Shown piece after piece: positions 46,761-53,018 of a stretch of 64,000 bases of DNA (position 1 is the stretch's first letter; every line of letters begins with the position of its first letter). The notes below the pieces were generated by a model, which did no database searches, was not told the DNA's origin, and saw only the letters and a list, made by a program, of their open reading frames with translations. The DNA comes from a bacterium D16-36 (lineage in GTDB: Bacteria > Bacillota > Clostridia > Lachnospirales > Lachnospiraceae). Both the position numbers and the translations under genes were made by a program. Where the stretch lies: assembly GCA_003611745.1 (NCBI GenBank), contig RAYF01000035.1, positions 1 to 64,000 of the forward strand, written 5' to 3'.

Positions 46761-48689
46761 CTAATTTAATATAGAATTTGTCTGTTCAATAACTTCCTGA
46801 ACATGTTCTGCTATCTGTGAAACAGTATTCATAGAGTCCTGAATAAGTACACTCTTTTCCGAAGTCCTCTCCACATTTTCAATCGAAAGATTTACCGCCT
46901 GCAGCAGATCAGCCGTAACATTGCTAAATTTCTCAATAATGTCATTGACCTCCCTAATCGCAGCCTGAATCTCCCCATCATTTTCTTTTGCATTCCCGAC
47001 CGATGCCTTAGAACTGTCAGAAAGATCACGGATACTGGAGGCAACAACAGAAAATCCCCTTCCTGCCTCGCCTGCCCTTGCCGCCTCTATCGCTGCGTTT
47101 AAAGAAAGCAGGTTAATCTTGCCGGATATCTTCTCTACATCCTGTGTCATAATATTATATTGTTCAATGCTGGTATTTATATGCTCTAAAGATTCGGCAA
47201 TGCTCTGGTTTAAATCCTTCAGATCCCCCATATGCCTTGCTACATTCGTCATCTCTGTGCTGCTCTCCTTTCCGGCATCGCGGATTACAACAGCCTCCTC
47301 CTTTACCTTCTCAATATTCTCTGTCAGGCTTCCAAATATAGCTACCAGCTCATTATTCATATTCAACACTTCATCATTCACAGCAGTAACCTTTTTACGC
47401 TCATTGTAAATGGTCTTCATCATATACTGGTGGCAGTTTTCTTTCTCATTAATACCCTTGGCAAGGGCAATTGCCATTTCCCTGCAGGAACTGAATCCGC
47501 ACGAATGGCAGTCAAAATGGCGGTCCATCTCCGTATGCTTGTCCATCATAAGGTATGCCTTTTCAATATCTGCCTCAGTAACTGTTTTTGCATGGGAAGA
47601 AGATGTTTTATATGTACGTATAAAATCATTAAGGTTAAGTGTTTTGTCAAACTCTTCAAACTGCTTGTCGACACCCTTTTTCGTTGTATTCGCCTTTCTA
47701 AGCTTTCTTGCATAACGCTCTACATCATGCATAATATCACTCATAGCAAAACAGTTATAATTTACCCCCGTAGCCGGGCCGCCATTGCAGCCGTTTTCAC
47801 AGTTCAAAACATCAAAGACTGTAGGAAGCCATTTTGATTTTTCCTTTTCATATGTATCTAAATCCTTATACAGTTTCTCCGTTCCCTCTGAAGTAACTAC
47901 CTCCATCTCCGGCGCATGGATCAAAAGATTCTTCATCAGGCCGCCCGGCCTTGAATAGATGGCGCCCTCCAGGCCCTGATGCGCATCAAACTCAAATTCG
48001 CTGTAGATTTTCACTTTTGGAAGGTCTACATGATTGTCTGCAAAAAAATCCCTCAGATGTTCCATAGTCACATTATAGTCAATAAGGCCTGTCTCACGAA
48101 ATTCATCAATCTTGGCAATGCACGGCGAAATTGCGGCAATTCTCCCCTTAAATCCCAGAACTTTGCGCATATATGTTGCCATACAGAGCATAGGGCTGTG
48201 TATCGGTGACAAATGTGATATCAGCGTCGGCTTATGCTTCTCAATATAATTTACTACCGCTGCGCAGGGTTGGGAAATCACTTTCGCATCAGGATTCTTC
48301 TCAAGATAACGAAGGTGTGCCCATGTACAGATATCAGCGCCAAAACTTACGTCATAAATCGCTTTAACCCCCTGATTCCGGAGCCATTGAAGGACATGGC
48401 GCCAATTCCCATCAAAAGCTATTTTAATAGCAGGGGCTGCTATCATTGCAATTTCTTTTCCCGCTTTTAAGTCGCTTATAAAGCGATCCGTATCATCAAT
48501 AAAATACCTCGCATGATGAGAGCAGGCCTTGATGCATGCCCCGCATTTAATACATCTGTCATCATCAATCTTAATCCTTAAAGTCCCACTCTCATCCATA
48601 TGGGCTATATTAGCGTCACCGGCCGGACAGACCCTGACACATGCGTTGCAGCCTACGCATTTTTCTTCCTGTAATCCAATGATACTCAT
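46761..48689 (-). CDS. sensory [FeFe]-hydrogenase-like protein fused to an MCP signalling domain
   Basis: Cytosolic protein of 642 aa with no membrane segment. Order: two [4Fe-4S] ferredoxin clusters (CVGCNACVRVC at 11-21 and CIKCGACIKAC at 46-56), an [FeFe]-hydrogenase large-subunit domain (about 75-370), a further four-cysteine Fe-S module (CHSCGFSSC...C, about 395-425), then a methyl-accepting coiled coil with tip LNAAIEAARAGEAGRGFS near 528-546. Hydrogenase motifs are of the sensory variant: SQPCAAVVNYIEKH, SPCIAK and NCENGCNGGP, differing from the catalytic TSCCP, MPCxxK and GGC patterns. It probably senses H2 or redox state and signals to CheA (inference). ATG 48689 follows GAGG. Confidence 0.9.
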   Translation of the reverse strand: MSIIGLQEEKCVGCNACVRVCPAGDANIAHMDESGTLRIKIDDDRCIKCGACIKACSHHARYFIDDTDRFISDLKAGKEIAMIAAPAIKIAFDGNWRHVLQWLRNQGVKAIYDVSFGADICTWAHLRYLEKNPDAKVISQPCAAVVNYIEKHKPTLISHLSPIHSPMLCMATYMRKVLGFKGRIAAISPCIAKIDEFRETGLIDYNVTMEHLRDFFADNHVDLPKVKIYSEFEFDAHQGLEGAIYSRPGGLMKNLLIHAPEMEVVTSEGTEKLYKDLDTYEKEKSKWLPTVFDVLNCENGCNGGPATGVNYNCFAMSDIMHDVERYARKLRKANTTKKGVDKQFEEFDKTLNLNDFIRTYKTSSSHAKTVTEADIEKAYLMMDKHTEMDRHFDCHSCGFSSCREMAIALAKGINEKENCHQYMMKTIYNERKKVTAVNDEVLNMNNELVAIFGSLTENIEKVKEEAVVIRDAGKESSTEMTNVARHMGDLKDLNQSIAESLEHINTSIEQYNIMTQDVEKISGKINLLSLNAAIEAARAGEAGRGFSVVASSIRDLSDSSKASVGNAKENDGEIQAAIREVNDIIEKFSNVTADLLQAVNLSIENVERTSEKSVLIQDSMNTVSQIAEHVQEVIEQTNSILN

Positions 48690-48727
48690 ATTAATCCTCA
48701 TTTCTGCACTGCCTCCTGCGCACAAAA

Positions 48728-48763
48728 CAATATTGTGTCAGGCAGCGCACAGACACAATATTG
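48728..48763 (-). repeat. TTGTGTCTG-type leader hairpin, copy 3 (best formed)
   Basis: Perfect 12-base arms CAATATTGTGTC (48728-48739) and GACACAATATTG (48752-48763) around AGGCAGCGCACA, 39 bases before the hydrogenase-like start codon. Copies with related loops lie before amt and pheT. Confidence 0.75.
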
Positions 48764-48936
48764 CGAAACTCCTGCTAAACAAGCGTTTAAACTAACTTTT
48801 CCGCTTATGCGGCTTACATTTCCTTTTCTTTCATTTTTAGCCCCCGTCTTTTTCAATTCTAATACCATTGAAAAGTGCTCCCTTCCCAAACCCCCGAAAG
48901 CATGACAAACAATCTGCTGTCCCTCCCCATATATCT

Positions 48937-48965
48937 ATAGTATAAAAAAATGCATAAAATCTCAA
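48937..48965 (-). promoter_or_regulatory. promoter of the hydrogenase-like gene
   Basis: Minus strand TTGAGA (48965-48960), 17-base spacer, TACTAT (48942-48937); a TATACT two bases earlier is an alternative -10. The resulting leader of about 240 bases holds the hairpin repeat and no convincing gene. Confidence 0.5.
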
Positions 48966-49014
48966 GTAAAATTTAAAAGGTTTTATACATTTTGGCTGTC
49001 TTTTAACCTATAAA

Positions 49015-49896
49015 TTAGAAAAGATCTATACTCATTGAATCGCCAAGCACTTCCCTTCTGGCAAAGACTGTCTGGTCGTATCTTGTTCCCAGCGACCACT
49101 TTATAAGAGTGATACATCTATTTTTTATCTCAATCCCGGTGATACCAGCAGGATGGATGCAGCTTCCCGTATTAAAATAAGGCGATGTCTGGGAACCTGC
49201 CATAGGCCGGTGGGTATGCCCGGCAATCAGGACCATACTGTTCTTCTTCGCCCACTCCGCCAGCGCCCTCTCCGTCTTTTCCTTTTTAGTATTATTCTTT
49301 GCAGCGCTTGTAGGGTCCGGCACACCGAGAAGCTCAAGGTTTTTCCACAGATACCGCACCAGAAAACGGTTAACTTTCCAAAAAGTGCTGTTCATAATCC
49401 CGGCCTGATGCCCATGTGTCAAAAAGATATCCCGTTTCCCAAAAGCATCCCGGAGCACAATGCCCGGATAGAAACAAATATCCGGGCACAGCGGATTTTT
49501 ACACAAATGCTTATCACAATAATACGTGTCAAAAAATTTCCTGCAGAAATCTTCATTCTTTTTGACCATATCATGATTCCCATAAATCATATAGAGCCGC
49601 TTTTTCCTATAGAACTCCGCCAGCATCTCAAAGCTGTGTTTATGCATCTCCTTGATTTTCTTCATGGAACGGTTTTCCCACAGTTCATCCCCATCGCCAA
49701 GTTCAAGATACGTAAACCCGCGCTGGTAATAATATCTCAGCGCAGCGAGATAAAGAAACTCGTTTTTCAAAAAATTATCATTTGCCCTTCCGGTCCCGCG
49801 GTGGCAGTCACTAAAAAGAATATACTTTGAGCGGCAGTCCAACGGAAGGTTTAACGCATCCTCAAACGATTTTGACATACGAGATTCATATCCCAC
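49015..49896 (-). CDS. metallophosphoesterase
   Basis: Calcineurin-like phosphoesterase of 293 aa with the full set of dimetal motifs: SDCHRG, LGDGDELW, GNHDM, LTHGHQAG and AGHTHRPM. The substrate is unknown; it resembles UDP-diacylglucosamine-hydrolase-like and serine/threonine phosphatase-like proteins of Firmicutes only in these motifs. Start is uncertain: GTG 49896 (GAGGG nine bases upstream) overlaps the end of the upstream DUF4474 gene by 11 bases, suggesting coupled translation; ATG 49878 is the alternative. Confidence 0.88.
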   Translation of the reverse strand: MGYESRMSKSFEDALNLPLDCRSKYILFSDCHRGTGRANDNFLKNEFLYLAALRYYYQRGFTYLELGDGDELWENRSMKKIKEMHKHSFEMLAEFYRKKRLYMIYGNHDMVKKNEDFCRKFFDTYYCDKHLCKNPLCPDICFYPGIVLRDAFGKRDIFLTHGHQAGIMNSTFWKVNRFLVRYLWKNLELLGVPDPTSAAKNNTKKEKTERALAEWAKKNSMVLIAGHTHRPMAGSQTSPYFNTGSCIHPAGITGIEIKNRCITLIKWSLGTRYDQTVFARREVLGDSMSIDLF

Positions 49897-50809
49897 TAAG
49901 ACGCACCCTCTTTTTCTTTCTATGAAATTTCTGCTTCCGGCACCTTCTATGCAGGAACATATGACGGAATGCTGCCGGCAGGAAAAAATAAAGATACAAT
50001 ATCCTGTCAAGTGTACAGGTAAAACACCTTGTTACGCATAAGAACAGCCGGCAGAACAACCTGTTTTTCCACTGCTGCCAGCGTATGCGAAGGCAGTTCC
50101 GGCACCTTGGCTGCCTCGTGTGGGGACAGCCAAACACAAAGGAGACTGTCAAGTCACAGACATCAATATAGTTCTTTTGATACCCCATATTGAGCAGGCT
50201 TTCCACAAAGCAGGCAAGCATATTAGAATTCTTAAAAGTAATGGAAACCTGCATCGTAAGATTTTCCGGCTCACAGTACCTGCCCATGCAGAATCCGCCA
50301 AGCCACCAGTGAAGTTTGAGGTCTGAGAACAGCCTCTGGCCTTTATGGCAGAGTTTCATCCCAATCGTAAGCATCTCCCCGTCCGGAACACTGTTAAAAC
50401 ATGCCTTATCAAACTGCTCCGGCTCCAGCCTTCCAGCCGCGCGGTAAATGCCAGCCTCACAGCCGGTATTGATTCCATACTGGCCTTTCCAAAGTTCAAT
50501 TCGGTAGGTGTAATCCTTGTAATAAAAGAAAATCGGCTCACAGTCAAAAACCATCCCAAAGCAGGAGGCAGTGCGGTCAAAGAGCGTGCGGTAACCAAAG
50601 GCCCTCTGCCATGCATCTACTCTTGTCACAATAACATCCTGCTGCGCCTTATAACAAAATCCAAACGGCTCCAATATCTCATCTAAAAGGCAGACTTTGC
50701 GGCAGGCATCCATCTGGCAGATCTTACGGACAATACATCTCTTCTTGTAAAACCCCAGACAGACAAATAAAACACAGAAAAAAATAAAAACTCCGAATAG
50801 TAAATACAT
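49886..50809 (-). CDS. DUF4474 membrane-anchored protein
   Basis: 307 aa with one N-terminal membrane helix (about 2-20) and, after a basic stretch, a domain I recognise as DUF4474: EPFGFCYKAQQDVIVTRVDAW, LFDRTASCFGMVFDCEPI and IELWKGQYGINTGCEAG. Function is not known. The last 80 residues are Arg/Cys-rich and include a hydrophobic patch. The gene overlaps the phosphoesterase gene at its end, so the two are probably a functional pair. Confidence 0.8.
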   Translation of the reverse strand: MYLLFGVFIFFCVLFVCLGFYKKRCIVRKICQMDACRKVCLLDEILEPFGFCYKAQQDVIVTRVDAWQRAFGYRTLFDRTASCFGMVFDCEPIFFYYKDYTYRIELWKGQYGINTGCEAGIYRAAGRLEPEQFDKACFNSVPDGEMLTIGMKLCHKGQRLFSDLKLHWWLGGFCMGRYCEPENLTMQVSITFKNSNMLACFVESLLNMGYQKNYIDVCDLTVSFVFGCPHTRQPRCRNCLRIRWQQWKNRLFCRLFLCVTRCFTCTLDRILYLYFFLPAAFRHMFLHRRCRKQKFHRKKKRVRLSGI

Positions 50810-50866
50810 GTGAATTATCCTTTTTTTGTATTTACATTATTCTATGTACCAACCCATATCGTGTTA

Positions 50867-51430
50867 CTATTTTTGTACAGCCTCATCCGGCTTACTATCC
50901 TGATTGCAGGAAACCAGTGCCATAATGTCCACCGCAGCCTGCAGAATCAAAGAAACCCCTACAAACATCCACAGAATCTTTGTAGAGCTAAAAGGATTCA
51001 TCAGAATCACCACAGCAGCCACGACAGAAAGCAGCGCCCCGATGGCAGCCAGAAACCATTTCTCCCTCTCCATACGCAGCATGTCGACTGCCCACTGTAT
51101 TTTTGAAAAACCCATTGTTAAAATGATAACGCCGTACAAAATTGCCAGAATAGAAAATGATTCTACAAACCACTGGTACTGCACAATGCAAAATAAACCT
51201 GCAGCGGACACCGCCAGGCCTTTTGCAAGCGTCTGTTTCATTGCAGCCTCCGCGGGCTCCATCCTAAAATAAGAAATCACTCCCAGCAGCCCGATAACCA
51301 GCAGCACAATCCCCAACGCAACAATAATCCCCGAAGTAAATATAACCGGGTTAACCAACAAAAGGATGCCTGCCATAATTTCAAACAGGCACATAACAAT
51401 TCCCCCGATATTGCTTTTTAACTTTGCCAT
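50867..51430 (-). CDS. HdeD/DUF308 family membrane protein
   Basis: 187-aa integral membrane protein with six predicted helices arranged as three pairs, as in the HdeD acid-resistance family (DUF308). The role in Firmicutes is unknown. It ends about 57 bases before the DUF4474 start and may be in the same transcript. TGGAGG-type site upstream of the ATG. Confidence 0.85.
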   Translation of the reverse strand: MAKLKSNIGGIVMCLFEIMAGILLLVNPVIFTSGIIVALGIVLLVIGLLGVISYFRMEPAEAAMKQTLAKGLAVSAAGLFCIVQYQWFVESFSILAILYGVIILTMGFSKIQWAVDMLRMEREKWFLAAIGALLSVVAAVVILMNPFSSTKILWMFVGVSLILQAAVDIMALVSCNQDSKPDEAVQK

Positions 51431-51507
51431 ACTATTACCTCCACATATATTATGACTTCATCTGCTCCCCCCTTTGCCCCACAGATATTATAACATAAAA
51501 TAAATGG

Positions 51508-51540
51508 AAAAGGGCACAGACTTCGCTTGTGCCCCCATTT
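51508..51540 (-). terminator. reused terminator hairpin, copy 2
   Basis: AGGGCACA/TTGTGCCC hairpin just after the TepA-like stop codon. Its 24-base core is identical to the one at 44246-44269; on the minus strand it is followed by CTTTTCCATTTATTTT. Confidence 0.8.
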
Positions 51541-51543
51541 CAA

Positions 51544-52191
51544 TTACTGGCGGATTTTCTCATAGAGAACCTGCATGGCCTCCCTGATGCCGCCAGTCTG
51601 CTGGTACAGTCCTGCCTCAACCGCTTCCCCTCCCACGAATATCGTTCCAAGGTCCCTGCTTAAAATGCCCGGCGCCACCATCCACTCCTGAATCTGCTCC
51701 TTTGTAACTTCGGAATGTTTTTCAATGAACTGTGTAATCCGCTCCTGTATCAAACGAAAATACTCGTATGTCTGCGGTGCCCCGAGCACCGGCCCATTCA
51801 TGCGGACCGGATGGATAATTACAGTTGCACTTGGTGCAATCACTGTGTAATCCGCTGCCACTGACAGCGGCACACCGATAGAGTGGCTGTCCCCGATTAC
51901 CAATGCCACAGTAGGCTTGCTCAGGGAGGCGATAAATTCCGCCAGAGCCAATCCACACGACACATCCCCTCCCACTGTATTAATGAGAAAAAGAACGCCG
52001 TCAACCTCCTCCGACTCCTCTACCCTTGTAAGCATCGGCAGCATGTGCTCATATTTTGTCGTTTTTGTCTGCTCCCTGGCATTTTCATGCCCTTCTATCT
52101 CCCCAATAATAGAAAACATCCAGATGCTATGCCCCTCTTTCTCACTCTTTAATACCGTAATCCCATATTCCTTCATATCATCCTCTGCCAT
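51544..52191 (-). CDS. ClpP-class serine protease (TepA-like)
   Basis: 215-aa cytosolic member of the ClpP/crotonase-fold serine proteases, closest in layout to Bacillus TepA (translocation-enhancing protein). The glycine-rich oxyanion strand INTVGGDVSCGLALAEF, nucleophile Ser in GDSHSIGVPLS and His in IIHPVRM fit ClpP-type catalysis. It is longer at the N-terminus than ClpP and has no ATPase partner nearby. Start choice is open between ATG 52191, ATG 52176 (GAGG five bases upstream) and a TTG at 52200. Confidence 0.85.
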   Translation of the reverse strand: MAEDDMKEYGITVLKSEKEGHSIWMFSIIGEIEGHENAREQTKTTKYEHMLPMLTRVEESEEVDGVLFLINTVGGDVSCGLALAEFIASLSKPTVALVIGDSHSIGVPLSVAADYTVIAPSATVIIHPVRMNGPVLGAPQTYEYFRLIQERITQFIEKHSEVTKEQIQEWMVAPGILSRDLGTIFVGGEAVEAGLYQQTGGIREAMQVLYEKIRQ

Positions 52192-52291
52192 ACCCTGCAA
52201 ATCTCCTTTCTGTCAAACAGCCCTCCCAGCTAAAAAGGGCACAGACTGTGTAAGCAGTAAATTTCCTCATGCGCCCCTGTGAATAAAAAGC

Positions 52292-52360
52292 AATTTTCAA
52301 ACACGCTCTAGCAAAAATGCTAAAGAACTAAAGTTCTTTGCATTTATTGTTGGTGCACCA
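52292..52360. repeat. repeat end of element-B type
   Basis: AATTTTCAAACACGCTCTAG (52292-52311) is identical to the terminal repeat of foldback element B (61896-62061). It is followed by a hairpin AAAGAACTAAAGTTCTTT (about 52323-52340). Only one end of the element is present, so this may be a remnant. Confidence 0.7.
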
Positions 52361-52391
52361 CCACACACCGAGAACTTTCCTAATATATAAA

Positions 52392-52438
52392 AAAAGAAAT
52401 ACTGCATAGATGTTATTCTATGCAGTATTTCTTTTTTT
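52392..52438 (-). terminator. terminator of the Gx transporter gene
   Basis: AAATACTGCATAGA (52397-52410) pairs perfectly with TCTATGCAGTATTT (52417-52430), with A and T tracts at both sides. It is a strong terminator that could work in both directions. Confidence 0.9.
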
Positions 52439-52447
52439 ATACGATGA

Positions 52448-52957
52448 TTACGATTCATCCCCCTGAAAGATACCATGCAGGCGCCTGACAAGGACTGCCG
52501 CCGCCACGCCGATACCAGCTCCGGCCACGCAGCCGGCCGCCAGAAGGAATGGCAGATAATAAAAAATCAGCCCCTTCTGCCGCAATACCGCGACAGCTAC
52601 CAGAATCTGCCCAATATTGTGGAATACCCCTCCTGCAATGCTGACACCATATACAGAAAACCTGCCGGAATGCTTAAGTGCCGCCATAACAGCCAGGCTA
52701 AGCATTCCGCCTGCCAGACTGTACAGCATCATGGACAGATTTCCAAAAGTCAGCCCCACTAGCAGTATCCGTATCAATGCAATGCCAAAAGTCTGTTTCA
52801 GGGAGCACTCATATAGGCTGAGCACCACCACAATATTTGACAGGCCAATCTTAATGCCCATAATCCCAAATGAAAACGGCAGCAGCGACTCCACGTAACT
52901 TAGCACAAATGCCGCTGCCACCAGCATTCCAATCTGGGCAATCTTTTTTGTCTTCAT
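52448..52957 (-). CDS. Gx transporter family protein (heptaprenyl diphosphate synthase component I-like)
   Basis: 169-aa integral membrane protein with five to six helices, of the family annotated as Gx transporter or Hpre_diP_synt_I, related to ECF-type S components. The opening KKIAQIGMLVAAAFVLSYVESLLP and IKIGLSNIVVVLSL are typical. It may import a small molecule; the prenyl-synthase name is historical. Often it pairs with a NusG-domain-II protein, which is absent here. Confidence 0.85.
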   Translation of the reverse strand: MKTKKIAQIGMLVAAAFVLSYVESLLPFSFGIMGIKIGLSNIVVVLSLYECSLKQTFGIALIRILLVGLTFGNLSMMLYSLAGGMLSLAVMAALKHSGRFSVYGVSIAGGVFHNIGQILVAVAVLRQKGLIFYYLPFLLAAGCVAGAGIGVAAAVLVRRLHGIFQGDES

Positions 52958-52980
52958 TTAAAATTTCCCCTAAGGAGCTG

Positions 52981-53016
52981 CACTTGCAGCCATGCCGCTG
53001 CAGGCACCACAAACAA
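52981..53016 (-). repeat. diverged GCCGC leader hairpin
   Basis: On the minus strand TTGTTTGTGGTGCCTGC continues into GCGGCATGGCTGCAAGTG, matching 43506-43541 at most positions. It lies between the HD-GYP stop codon and the Gx transporter start. Confidence 0.45.
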
Positions 53017-53018
53017 GC

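Noticed and set aside
48698-48889. 63-codon open frame in the leader of the hydrogenase-like gene
   Set aside because: It runs through the hairpin repeat and has repeat-derived Cys-rich sequence at its end. Its ribosome site is weak. It is more likely a shadow of the repeat family than a leader peptide.
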